Part shown: positions 1 through 9,615 of the stretch, in pieces | Layout of the letters: each line of letters starts with the position of its first letter | Position numbering within the stretch: the stretch's first letter is position 1 | DNA from: Cohnella abietis | Lineage (GTDB): Bacteria; Bacillota; Bacilli; Paenibacillales; Paenibacillaceae | DNA length: 64,000 nt | Assembly: GCF_004295585.1 (NCBI RefSeq) | Contig: NZ_AP019400.1 | Coordinates: forward strand, 5,673,501-5,737,500 | Direction of reading: 5' to 3' | The notes under the pieces: generated by a model | Seen by the model: the letters and a program-made list of their open reading frames with translations, nothing else | What the model was told of the DNA's origin: nothing | Databases searched by the model: none | Program-made: the position numbers and the translations under genes

Positions 1-230
1 TTAACACGATAAGGATTAAAAAAGGTCATAATCTTAACAATGTAAAGGGTTCTCTAAGTAGGTTTTTTGTTTTTTCCTGCCCAAAAAGTCAAAATGAATG
101 GGTATTCGATCGGGAGAATAAATGTAATGGAAAACCCTTCCGCTTCAACTACGACACCTGTTGTAATTCGATTTAGATCAATTCCTGCCGGCAATTAGTC
201 GGTTTCACTTCCTAAAATAAACTAAAAATT

Positions 231-262
231 AAAGTGGACACCGTTTTCACAGTATCCACCTT
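231..262 (-). terminator. Probable terminator of the first SLH gene
   Basis: An imperfect 11-bp inverted repeat (AAAGTGGACAC / GTATCCACCTT) lies just after the stop codon of the SLH gene on the minus strand and is followed there by a T-rich run. The first 230 bases of the window hold no gene that I can support. Confidence 0.5.
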
Positions 263-283
263 AGCTGTTATGAAACTTTTAAC

Positions 284-3200
284 TTACAAATCAAGACCAA
301 GGTTAAGCGTCTTGTTGAGCATCCGTAGGATCATAGCCACCGATTGATCGCGAGTAGCATGAGCGTTCGGTTGGAACTGGTTTTTCCCAGTGCCAGATAT
401 GATACCAGCGTTGTGCAGTTGCTCGATGTATTGCGATGCCCAGCTGCTCGACGTATCCGAGAAGGAAGAAGTCGATGCAGGAACCATTTGCATTACACGT
501 GCAAGGATTGCCGAGATCTCAGCGCGGGAAATCTGTTGGTTTGGCTTGAAGGAACCGTCGCCTACACCAGTAAGAATTCCAGCTTGCTTGAGTACGTTGA
601 TTGCTCCTTCAGCCCAGTGACCTTTCGTGTCCGAGAAAGTACCCTTGCTGGTTGCGTTCGAGGTATCAAGACCCAGAGCACGTACAATCATCAATGCAAA
701 CTCAGCACGGGTTACATTGTCGCCACCGTGGAAGTTACCATCCGGTTTGCCAGCGACGATCCCCAGTCGAGCCGCCACGTTCACAGCATTTGCGCTCCAG
801 CTTGTCGCGAGGACATCTTGGAACACAACAGGCTGAGAAGCATTTTGGTGCAACACATCTTTGATTTTCTGTTGCAGTGCTTGCGCATCAACCAACAGAG
901 CAGTGCTCAAAATCGGCTGAGTCAAAGTTGGTACCGTTGGCAACGTAATCGGAGTTGCAGGTGGAGTAGTCGGAGTGGAACCCCCACCACCGCCGTTGTC
1001 ATTGTTGTTCTTAATTATTGCATTGTTAAATGTTATCGTCGCTGTCTTCAATGCACTTACTTGCGCATCTACTTGCGCTTGCGTTGCATTCGCATTCGAC
1101 TGCACTGCTATGGCTGCTGTAATTGCATTTTGGAGCGCATCGTGACCCGCTTGCGATACATTGCCATTAGCGGCACCTACCGTTTTGCTTCCGAGTAGCG
1201 TCTGCGCACCGGTAATTGCTGTATTTAATTGAGTTTTATTCACAGTTAAGTTAATAATTGCATTGTTAAATGTTATTGTTGCTGTCGCCAATGCACTCAC
1301 TTGCGCATCTACTTGCGCTTGCGTTGCATTCGCATTCGACTGTACTGCTATGGCTGCTTTAATTGCATTTTGGAGCGCATCGTGACCCGCTTGCGATACA
1401 TTGCCATCAGCGGCACCTACCGTTTTGCTTCCGAGTAGCGTCTGCGCACCGGTAATTGCTGTATTTAATACAGTTTTATCCACAGTTAACGAAACGTTCA
1501 CGATCTCGGAACGGTCTCTGACCCGGATTCTCGGGTGCATGTCCGAATCGCTGAAAACCTCGCCGATCGAAGCCAGGCCGACGACGGATACTCTCGCTCC
1601 GTCCGTAATGAACGGAAGGGTCGTTCCGCTCGTGATATATCCGTTAATGAATACAGTCGCAGGTCCGGAACCGTCATCGATCGTAAATTGGTCGATCGTT
1701 CCGTCCGTCTCTTTGTAGACATTCGATACGATGCCCTCTGTTCTTACCAAAAGTCCAGTATTGTCGGATGACATGGAAGCCAATGTCGTGAGATCAGTAG
1801 GATCGAGTTTATTGATAGTTGAATTAAGAACAGTGAATTTTTTGTTGGTGACGTTCAACTGTACTTCGCCTTGATAATGCGAGATCGTACCTTCAAACCT
1901 TACTTTTTGTCCTACCTGTATGCCTGAGGCAACCGGGAATAGATTGATACCGCCCGTTGCGTCCTGCGCATAAATAGAGTCGAAGAAACCTTTGTTCGTA
2001 TTTGGATTTGCGACTTGAGTATTTACCTCACTCGTCGTTGTTGCTTCAATGATGACATCCGTTCCATCCGGCAGATTCTTGGCGTCGGCAATGCTTGTGA
2101 TTGTTATCGGATTGACCAATTTATAAAGATTATCCATTAAATTGTAATTGGCATACGGCAACGTCCCTGCATTGTCTAAAGTTACCTGTATTTCGAAGTT
2201 GCTCATAAATGATCCTCCGGCAACAACGACAAGAGAAGTTTTACCGTTCGCATGCGTGACAGTTTCAGATGCCGCCAGCAGTTTTTCTTCCGGGTTTGTT
2301 GCTACCTTGCTGTTTGGATTTACATATTTGGGTATATAAAGCCCTTGTAAATTGCTTATTCCCTTATCCGTTTTGTACGTTCCGACTGTGACATAAGGAA
2401 AAGTAGGCATGGTCGTCCCATATCCAAAGTTGTCATTGTCGCTTTCAGACGAATAAGTGGTTGGGAAGCCAAAAACAAGAGGGCTGACCGTTGCCGGCAA
2501 CGTTGAGGTTCTTTCGCCGGTCGCCTTGTCTACAGCGTAAATGGTTGAGCCTGAATATTGGCTGTAGGTCTGTCCTTCAACGACGCCTTTCAGCAACGGA
2601 TTAGCCATATTGAACTCAGTCGGATACAAACGAAATGCTTGTCCGCCGTTCTTATCATCGTCCATCACTTGATCGTCGCTTGTACGTAGCGTGGAGCCGA
2701 TGGCTGCCAGGACTTCATTTTGCAGCTCGGACATATGTTTTTTCGGTGAAGATGGATCCGCGTTGTTTAATTCCGCGTAGTCCGCGATATTTCCGAGGAC
2801 AAGCGTATTACCGTTTTCCGAAAATGCTTTCAAAGCCGCGATTTCCGTTGCCGTGTAGTTTGTCGGAATCGGCCATGGGGCAACATTTTTTCTTGTAGGG
2901 GCATTCAAAATGATCATTTTGTATTTCGGATTGCTGGCAGCGGCGATTAATTCCGACGACGTATTCAACTGTACAACTCTCACGCTGTTTGACCCCGCGA
3001 GAGTCATCATATTGGACATTGAATTCGGATAGCTTCCTCCGCTGACATACTCATTACCGTGTGATGCGTCAAGCCCGACAAACACTACGGAGTTTATATC
3101 TACAACTTTCATCGTGCTGGTCGTCGTAAAAGCTTTATCGTCACCGTTCACTGTAATCACGGCGCTGATCGTGACTATTTTGGTTCCGGTAGTCGTCGGT

Positions 3201-6200
3201 GTATAGCTGAATACATGCTTAGCGACACCGGAGGACGCGATGCTTATGCCGGGAGTATACGTTTTGTTGGCCGTGGAATCTCCGTCTACGGTATAAGAAA
3301 TAGACTTAAGTGTGACGGGTGCACTTTCACTATTGAAGAATTCTGTTGTTAAATTCAACGCCTCTGTAGTAACAGGCATGACTGAACTGTTGCTTACCGA
3401 GGTGATTCCGACCTTCGGCGCTGAACCTAGCCATATCGGCGCGGTGACGGCTAGAAAACCCTGGTTGTCCGTGATGATCACGAAGTAATAACCGGCAGAA
3501 GGCGCCGTCATCGAATAGGTGTAATCAACGTTACTGGTTCCAACAGGATAAGTCTGCTTATTCACAATTTTCCCGCCGGAGCTTATCAACTGGACAGATG
3601 CGATATTACTTGTCGATGTGCCGGGGTTTTTATTGGTTGCTGTTACCGTAATGTTTGCGGTCGCAGGGGGAGCATTCAAAATAGCGCCCATGCTGTAGGT
3701 TTCCGTCCCGTCATTCAGATGATAGGTGACATCCAAATCCCTATTTTCCGTCGACCATACCGAACGATCGTGCAACGCCGTATAAATTCCGCTCAATGAA
3801 AAATCGTTCGTGTAAACGACCGTCGCAGCGGTATTGGATGTTCCCCAGCCCTTTTTATGATTATCGCCGTTATTGGTTGGGGCCACGTGCCAGCCTTTAT
3901 CTAAAGCCAAAATAAACTGGTCGACAGACCGGAAGTATCCGCCGGAGCCGACGGCGCCTTCGCCGTTGCCTGCTTCAACAAGAGTAACTTTATCGTCAAT
4001 CGCATTATCATGATAACCAAAATTTGCAAAGTTACCGAATGTAGCTCCGGGATGATTTAACATTGAAATGGAGCCAGGCGTACCCTTAAGCATTTGATAA
4101 TAGGTTTGAAGGCCAGCATCACTTGTTTTGCTGTTTAAAGTAGCATTGTTGCGGCTGACAAAACCTGTTGTGTTAAACGTATTCATGTGTCCCGGGCCGC
4201 CGGACCATGTCATCTCATAACCGTAATCGGTCACGTATGCAGGAGTGGCTGCGTCTGTCGCCGCCTTTTTGCCGGCAAGCCAAGCGGTGTTCGTATCGTT
4301 GTAATTGTTAATATTGCGATCCGTGGTGACGTTGTAAGTTGCAGAATCGAAAGAGTTGGAGTGGTCTGTTACGATAAAGAAATCAAATTTGCCCTGGTCT
4401 CTCGCATAAGTATACGCCTCTGCCAAGGTTCCTTGACCGTCCGAGTTCAATGTATGCGCATGAAGTGATCCGTAATAGTTCTTTTCATCACCAGTAGCTT
4501 TCTTGGTCGTATAGGCGAAGGTTGAAGGATCGCTGTCCAAATAATTGATAAGCGTTGCCTTGGCAACTATTCTTACCGGGAAGTAAGAGGCATCCAATAC
4601 GATCGGACCTGTGTAGGTTTGATTGGCTGTACCAACCAGCGTACCGTCTGTGGTAGAATAAGAATTTTTATAAACAGAATAAAGAACAGATGAACCTGCC
4701 GTAGCCGATGATAAAGTAATTGCAGTTGCGGCAGTAATTGCAGAGCTTCCTGGGCTTGCGATTACATTAGCGGCCTTGATTTGCGTATACGTGAACGTTT
4801 GAGACGCTGTTGTATAGGTGCCATCTGAAGCAGTTGCCGTAATCGTCGCCGTTCCGTTTTGGAATGCATCGAATGTAATATCAACAGATTTTCCAGTACT
4901 TGTTACAGGGGTTCCTCCATTTAAGCTATACGTTATTGTCGCGCCTGTTGTTACTGTGGCAAGCGTCACCTTGGAATTAAGCGGCAATGCCGTTCCGCTA
5001 GGTACACTAGCGGTCATGAACTCAACAGTCGGTGCTGTAGCAGCGACGAGATCAGCCGAATCCCCGGAATACAGATGTACTCCGTTGTAACCGGTAGCGG
5101 TGTTATAACTTGCAACGGCCTTTGTAATGTTTACATAAGTTCCGTTATTGCCGACTGAACTAGTGATAGCCGTGCTGCGCAGTGTAAATGGTATACCTGC
5201 CTGGCTTACTGTGTGATTATAATAAGAAGCACCTGTTGAAGTGACATTGTCGAGTTTTACCGTATCGAATGCGACCAACATTCCCTCATAAGTTCTGTCT
5301 GCAAGCTGACTGAACATAATCTTGGTCGGGGTCGGAGGAGTCGGATTAGGGTTGCGTACGACGACATTCGCTGCCACATCATCTGGAACAATCTCCATCA
5401 AGCCGTTATACGGCGAAGTTTTCCCATAGACGTAGATTTCTTTGCCCACATAGGAGGAGAAGTTTGCACCGGATTTATAGATAACGAGACCACTACCGGC
5501 ATTCATGCCGTCCTGAATGTACAAGGTCGTGTTTCCGTTCAAGTACGTGCCAATGCCTTTGACCAAGGCATATTGTCCAGTAGCAAGATTTTTGGCATCC
5601 GCATTCGAAGTAACCGTTTGTTGATTGAAGGATAATGTAACGGTATCTGACGAGAGATGCGTTGGTGACTTCGCTACAGCCTTAACGACAAACGGGTTTG
5701 TTCCTGTAAAACCGCCTTCGGAAAGAGCCGTGAATGGCGCTGTATATAATTTGGTGGAACCGCCCACTGTTGTCGTCGGAGCCGTACCATCTGTCGTGTA
5801 AAAAATTTGCGCATTCGAATCAGTATTGGACAAAGTGATCGGTGTGACATCCAATATGGCGCCAGCTGTATCTGGCGATGCGGTTACCGCAGGCGTAGTA
5901 AACGCTGGATCCTTGGTTCCGTAGAGTTGAATGTTATTAATACTGCTAGTACCAGTCGAAGCTACTGTGCCATTTGCTTGAGAAACTTCAGATTTCTGAA
6001 TGACTCTAATATATAAGGTATCTTGATTTGCTGCCCCTGCCGGTAAAACCATACCAAATTGTTCACCGCTAGTGCTCTCGATTTTAACGATATAAGTTGG
6101 CGGGGTGGTTCCAACCGGTGTCCCAAACACGGTCCAGTCTGTTCCGTTCGTACTCCACTCTGTATTAAAGTCACGAGGACCCGTGCCTGAAGAACGTGCG

Positions 6201-6634
6201 CTAAAATTAAAGATCAGATCCTTAAAACCAGCGGAGGAAGTCTTAATATACCAATATTCTTTATCCGTCTGCCCATTGAAGCCAGAGCTTGTCATCATAG
6301 AACTAGTGAATGTAAACCCTGTAGTTACTTTTGTGTTGACTGAACTGACATTTTTGAATAATTGCAAGGTAGAATTGGAAGATGTCAGCGTCTTGTAATA
6401 ACCGCTTGTTGCGACAAAGTCTCCATTTGCAGCCGTTACATCTGCAAGGGTTCCATAGCTCCAGGTTGCAACATCCGTTTTCCCCACAATAGCTTGCGGC
6501 GGATTTTCAACGGATTTGTTGCTGGCGTCGATTGCAGCGGAAACGGTTGCTACCGGTAATGTCGGCAATATGCTGCTCATTACTAATGATAACGACACCA
6601 AGATACTTATAAGTGATTTCTTTAATACTTTCAT
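284..6634 (-). CDS. SLH-anchored surface protein with PHP (CehA/McbA-type) hydrolase domain
   Basis: A secreted multidomain protein of about 2116 aa. The start MKVLKKSLIS at 6634 is chosen over an upstream in-frame start at 6676 because AAGGAG sits 8 nt before it and a signal peptide follows at once. In order: signal peptide (1-34); a discoidin-like region; a chitobiase C-terminal-type (CHB_HEX) segment near 250-340; an OB-like/DUF6359-type segment; a PHP domain beginning near 720 with metal-ligand motifs SLHAHT, VTDHS, NHPG and GDNH; a second OB-like segment; two identical-type 80-residue helical repeats (about 1711-1871, FIVAR-like); a Gly/Pro/Thr linker; and three C-terminal SLH domains (about 1920-2110). 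The PHP domain suggests phosphoester or amide hydrolysis outside the cell; the substrate is unknown. It is the only large SLH gene here without the regulator-box promoter upstream. Confidence 0.85.
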   Translation of the reverse strand: MKVLKKSLISILVSLSLVMSSILPTLPVATVSAAIDASNKSVENPPQAIVGKTDVATWSYGTLADVTAANGDFVATSGYYKTLTSSNSTLQLFKNVSSVNTKVTTGFTFTSSMMTSSGFNGQTDKEYWYIKTSSAGFKDLIFNFSARSSGTGPRDFNTEWSTNGTDWTVFGTPVGTTPPTYIVKIESTSGEQFGMVLPAGAANQDTLYIRVIQKSEVSQANGTVASTGTSSINNIQLYGTKDPAFTTPAVTASPDTAGAILDVTPITLSNTDSNAQIFYTTDGTAPTTTVGGSTKLYTAPFTALSEGGFTGTNPFVVKAVAKSPTHLSSDTVTLSFNQQTVTSNADAKNLATGQYALVKGIGTYLNGNTTLYIQDGMNAGSGLVIYKSGANFSSYVGKEIYVYGKTSPYNGLMEIVPDDVAANVVVRNPNPTPPTPTKIMFSQLADRTYEGMLVAFDTVKLDNVTSTGASYYNHTVSQAGIPFTLRSTAITSSVGNNGTYVNITKAVASYNTATGYNGVHLYSGDSADLVAATAPTVEFMTASVPSGTALPLNSKVTLATVTTGATITYSLNGGTPVTSTGKSVDITFDAFQNGTATITATASDGTYTTASQTFTYTQIKAANVIASPGSSAITAATAITLSSATAGSSVLYSVYKNSYSTTDGTLVGTANQTYTGPIVLDASYFPVRIVAKATLINYLDSDPSTFAYTTKKATGDEKNYYGSLHAHTLNSDGQGTLAEAYTYARDQGKFDFFIVTDHSNSFDSATYNVTTDRNINNYNDTNTAWLAGKKAATDAATPAYVTDYGYEMTWSGGPGHMNTFNTTGFVSRNNATLNSKTSDAGLQTYYQMLKGTPGSISMLNHPGATFGNFANFGYHDNAIDDKVTLVEAGNGEGAVGSGGYFRSVDQFILALDKGWHVAPTNNGDNHKKGWGTSNTAATVVYTNDFSLSGIYTALHDRSVWSTENRDLDVTYHLNDGTETYSMGAILNAPPATANITVTATNKNPGTSTSNIASVQLISSGGKIVNKQTYPVGTSNVDYTYSMTAPSAGYYFVIITDNQGFLAVTAPIWLGSAPKVGITSVSNSSVMPVTTEALNLTTEFFNSESAPVTLKSISYTVDGDSTANKTYTPGISIASSGVAKHVFSYTPTTTGTKIVTISAVITVNGDDKAFTTTSTMKVVDINSVVFVGLDASHGNEYVSGGSYPNSMSNMMTLAGSNSVRVVQLNTSSELIAAASNPKYKMIILNAPTRKNVAPWPIPTNYTATEIAALKAFSENGNTLVLGNIADYAELNNADPSSPKKHMSELQNEVLAAIGSTLRTSDDQVMDDDKNGGQAFRLYPTEFNMANPLLKGVVEGQTYSQYSGSTIYAVDKATGERTSTLPATVSPLVFGFPTTYSSESDNDNFGYGTTMPTFPYVTVGTYKTDKGISNLQGLYIPKYVNPNSKVATNPEEKLLAASETVTHANGKTSLVVVAGGSFMSNFEIQVTLDNAGTLPYANYNLMDNLYKLVNPITITSIADAKNLPDGTDVIIEATTTSEVNTQVANPNTNKGFFDSIYAQDATGGINLFPVASGIQVGQKVRFEGTISHYQGEVQLNVTNKKFTVLNSTINKLDPTDLTTLASMSSDNTGLLVRTEGIVSNVYKETDGTIDQFTIDDGSGPATVFINGYITSGTTLPFITDGARVSVVGLASIGEVFSDSDMHPRIRVRDRSEIVNVSLTVDKTVLNTAITGAQTLLGSKTVGAADGNVSQAGHDALQNAIKAAIAVQSNANATQAQVDAQVSALATATITFNNAIINLTVNKTQLNTAITGAQTLLGSKTVGAANGNVSQAGHDALQNAITAAIAVQSNANATQAQVDAQVSALKTATITFNNAIIKNNNDNGGGGGSTPTTPPATPITLPTVPTLTQPILSTALLVDAQALQQKIKDVLHQNASQPVVFQDVLATSWSANAVNVAARLGIVAGKPDGNFHGGDNVTRAEFALMIVRALGLDTSNATSKGTFSDTKGHWAEGAINVLKQAGILTGVGDGSFKPNQQISRAEISAILARVMQMVPASTSSFSDTSSSWASQYIEQLHNAGIISGTGKNQFQPNAHATRDQSVAMILRMLNKTLNLGLDL
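1021..1500 (-). repeat. Two 240-bp tandem repeats inside the SLH/PHP gene
   Basis: The block beginning cattgttaaatgttat recurs exactly 240 bp later (1021 and 1261) with only a few substitutions. Each unit encodes 80 residues with the landmarks GAQTLLGSKTVGA and QAQVDAQVSAL. The near-identity points to a recent duplication or gene conversion. Confidence 0.9.
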
Positions 6635-6872
6635 GTCCTCGCTCCTTGTTGACTGATTTATTGTAAAAATTCGCATGAAGTGAAAGGATCCGAAAAGTTA
6701 GCTGGATAGCGATTTGACCTCCGCTTTGTCTCGCTGCCTCCCCGATGATTTCATTTGTGTTAATATTTTCAAAAAATGTAAGTATGGATAGAACCTCTAA
6801 ACCATTAGCGGTTTCGTTCAACTTATAAATGGGGGCTGTCGTAAAATCCACATTGAAAACTATCCAGTAAAT

Positions 6873-8027
6873 TCATAAATCCGTAAATACCCGTTCGACA
6901 AGCCACAGTCCGCCTAGCATCAGGGCCACGGCGGAGCAGGCAACAACAACGCGTCTCGAGTGCTTCCAGCGATAAAGAAGAGCCAACGCAGGCAGCAACA
7001 GGGCAACGATGATCACCTGAACGGTTTCAATGCCGACATTAAAACTGATCAGATTCACCACCAATTCGCTTTTCGGAATGTTCATTTCCGTCAAGATGTC
7101 CGCAAAACCCATCCCATGAATCAGTCCGAAGATGAAGGTCAATATCCATCGGTAGCTGACTTTCTTGCGAATTAAATTGTCCAAAGCGACATAACAAATG
7201 CTCAGCGCAATGAGCGGCTCCACAATACGGGAGGAAATATGGATCACACCTGTGACTGTCAAGGCCAAGGTAATACTATGCGCAACCGTGAACGCTGTGA
7301 TCGTCCCCGCATACTGCTTGAACGTTTGCCTTGCGATGAGCAGAGAGAACAAGAACAAAAGGTGATCGTATCCCGATAAAATATGATTCATCCCCAGCAC
7401 GAAAAAAGACAGCCAGCCGCCCATCGTGCTTGATGAAGCTGCCTCCTCAGGCTGTTGCTGCTGAGGCGAAGCATCGCCCGACTGCAATCCGGCATAATCA
7501 TTTTCCGTTATTTGCATCGTCCAGGTCCGGTTGCTGCCCGCGATTGCCGCTGTGCTTTTCTGGTTTCCGTAATAAATCGTCAGTAGGTTTACGTAATTGC
7601 TCGCTGTGTCATTCATATACAATTGATCGGTCAGTTGGATCTGCTGCTCTGCCGCTACCGCCGGGAAGGATGCCTTCAGAATCGCTTTTTTGCCGTGCAT
7701 AATGAGACTCTCAATTTGAGTCCACTCCGTGCTTTCTCCGTTAATTTTCAAATCGACTTTGCTCTTCAGAATCTCCAGCAGCTTCTGATCCACTGCAGCG
7801 AATTCCTTTGAATCGAGCGTTCTGTCATTATTGGTATCACCCCCCACAAGCTCTATGACCGATAAATCATCGAGTGCATAAATAAACTCCGTCTTCGATT
7901 TATACAATTCCAATGTCGAATAGGTCGCGCTATAGCCATGAGCATCCGCTCGATGCTCAAACGACAGAAGTAGTACTAGCAGCGTCATGAAAATTGACAG
8001 AAAGAAGCGCCATCGCAAAACCGCCAT
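6873..8027 (-). CDS. HupE/UreJ-family membrane protein
   Basis: A 384-aa protein with a signal peptide, an extracellular domain of about 190 residues that carries an EF-hand-like loop (DTNNDRTLDSKEF), and a C-terminal bundle of about six membrane helices. The membrane part holds the conserved histidine motifs of the HupE/UreJ_2 family: NHILSGYDHLLFL, AHSITLAL and GLIHGMGFAD. Family members are linked to nickel or cobalt uptake or metalloenzyme maturation, but the long-form Gram-positive proteins lack a proven substrate, and no hydrogenase or urease gene is nearby. The ATG is preceded by AAAAGGAG at good spacing. It appears monocistronic. Confidence 0.8.
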   Translation of the reverse strand: MAVLRWRFFLSIFMTLLVLLLSFEHRADAHGYSATYSTLELYKSKTEFIYALDDLSVIELVGGDTNNDRTLDSKEFAAVDQKLLEILKSKVDLKINGESTEWTQIESLIMHGKKAILKASFPAVAAEQQIQLTDQLYMNDTASNYVNLLTIYYGNQKSTAAIAGSNRTWTMQITENDYAGLQSGDASPQQQQPEEAASSSTMGGWLSFFVLGMNHILSGYDHLLFLFSLLIARQTFKQYAGTITAFTVAHSITLALTVTGVIHISSRIVEPLIALSICYVALDNLIRKKVSYRWILTFIFGLIHGMGFADILTEMNIPKSELVVNLISFNVGIETVQVIIVALLLPALALLYRWKHSRRVVVACSAVALMLGGLWLVERVFTDL

Positions 8028-8158
8028 ATATGTTCTCCTTTTCTGTTTCTGCTTCTAGTTCTGCAGAAATCGGTTGTAATATTCGATGCCTACCAAATCT
8101 ATCATTTCATTATTAAATCCAGGTCAAATACTTGTTCTTAAATGATTAAGTTCACTAG

Positions 8159-9343
8159 TTATTTACGAGGGTCCCAGATATATTTTCCGGTTCTATCGAT
8201 ATATCCAATGCTTTCATCGGACAAGCTTACTTTTGCAATTCCATTTCTAAATTCTCCGGCCATATTGTGTTTTAAGTAATTGTCCTCAACTTGCGTAACA
8301 ACCGGATCAATACTAAGTTTCCCTTCCATATTCATATACCCGCCAGCCCCATCTGCAATTGGAACTAAGCCTTCTGAAATCAGTGTCTCACCATAGCTAT
8401 CACTTAATGTAGGGCCAATTTTATATGCTCCGGATTCATCTATATATCCTATTGAATATTCGTTGATGCTTTCGCCCACGCATACCTTTGCAAGCCCTTC
8501 TGAAAAACGATATGCCCTTGCATATTTAGGTTCTATCTTCATATTGCCCTTTGTATCAATATATCCGTACTCAACAGTGGACCGTTCTTTATTCTCCACT
8601 GCTACGGCTGCTAATCCTTCCGAGAAGCTTTTGCCGAAGATATATTTACTAGCGTCAATCATTACTTTTCCTGTTTTGTCGATATACTGGTAGTGCTTAT
8701 CATTCTTTACTAAAGCTAAGCCATCTGAAAAGCTATAGGCTTCATAATATTGATATGGAATGATAATTTTCCCATAGCGATCAATATACCCGTACATTTC
8801 AGTTTTATCATCTTGTACTAATATCAGACCTTCACTTTGCGTCTGCATACCCATTCCATTGAACAGCATAGAAGCGATCTGCATTTCAGAAGGTAAAGTG
8901 TTTAAAATTTTCCCCCTTCTATCTATGATGAAGTATGTAAGATCATACGTCATTTCATCTATTTTAACCGCACCTGCCACACCTTCGTTAAACATGGTTA
9001 TGGATGAAAAATCCGGCTTTACTACCATTTTTCCGGTAGTATCAATAGCACCATATTTTAAACTAGCACCTTCCTTCGAATCTTTGCTGCCATCTGAACT
9101 GTCTTTTATTAGAACGATGGCAACACCATCATAAAAATCATCGGCCCATGCATAAATTGGTTCTACGACGATCTTCCCCATTTTATTTATATAGCCCCAT
9201 TTCCCATCGACTTGTATAGGATACAATAATGTTTTCTCATTGTTCTTTTTGTTTACAGCTAGAAAACCTATCATTATCGCTGCTATAGCTAAAATGATAA
9301 TTAGCAGCCATATTTTCCATTTCTTCATTAGTTTGTTTTTCAA
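8159..9343 (-). CDS. WG-repeat protein with N-terminal membrane anchor
   Basis: A 394-aa protein with one N-terminal hydrophobic helix (about 10-30) followed by roughly eight to nine WG/KWG repeats of the form GYID..GK.. with partners such as KWGYINKMGKIVVEP, YGYIDRYGKIIIP and IGYIDRTGKYIW. WG repeats form a beta-rich scaffold of unknown function, so it is probably displayed outside the membrane. The start is a TTG at 9343, supported by AAAGGA 9 nt upstream; an in-frame ATG lies five codons later (9328) but is too far from that ribosome site. No operon partner. Confidence 0.75.
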   Translation of the reverse strand: MKNKLMKKWKIWLLIIILAIAAIMIGFLAVNKKNNEKTLLYPIQVDGKWGYINKMGKIVVEPIYAWADDFYDGVAIVLIKDSSDGSKDSKEGASLKYGAIDTTGKMVVKPDFSSITMFNEGVAGAVKIDEMTYDLTYFIIDRRGKILNTLPSEMQIASMLFNGMGMQTQSEGLILVQDDKTEMYGYIDRYGKIIIPYQYYEAYSFSDGLALVKNDKHYQYIDKTGKVMIDASKYIFGKSFSEGLAAVAVENKERSTVEYGYIDTKGNMKIEPKYARAYRFSEGLAKVCVGESINEYSIGYIDESGAYKIGPTLSDSYGETLISEGLVPIADGAGGYMNMEGKLSIDPVVTQVEDNYLKHNMAGEFRNGIAKVSLSDESIGYIDRTGKYIWDPRK

Positions 9344-9509
9344 ATTATTTTATCCTTTCTGAAATTCCGACTCATTTAGATCCCCTGTTAACAATACAAA
9401 TACCAGTTTACGAGTTTATTATTAGATTAGCGTACAGAGTTATGTAAACTAGATGTAAATATTATGACTGACTCTAGATGAGTGGATGGTAAGTATTGTA
9501 AAACGCAAA

Positions 9510-9529
9510 AAACGGCATCTCTGCCGTTT
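9510..9529 (-). terminator. Terminator of the RmlD-like gene
   Basis: A perfect 8-bp stem (AAACGGCA, loop TCTC, TGCCGTTT) lies about 90 nt beyond the RmlD-like stop codon. On the minus strand the stem runs into TTTTTT, as expected for intrinsic termination. Confidence 0.75.
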
Positions 9530-9615
9530 CGGTTTAAAGTATTAGGGCTGTTGTGTATAACCGAGAAGTCGTGCTTCCATACACTTCGATCACTCAAATA
9601 ATGACAGGTGCGCTT

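Noticed and set aside
6507..6851. Open frame of 114 codons on the minus strand upstream of the first SLH gene
   Set aside because: It runs through the ribosome site and start of the SLH gene in another frame and has no ribosome site of its own. Its first 50 codons look somewhat protein-like and may be a scrap of a lost gene, but I cannot support a call.
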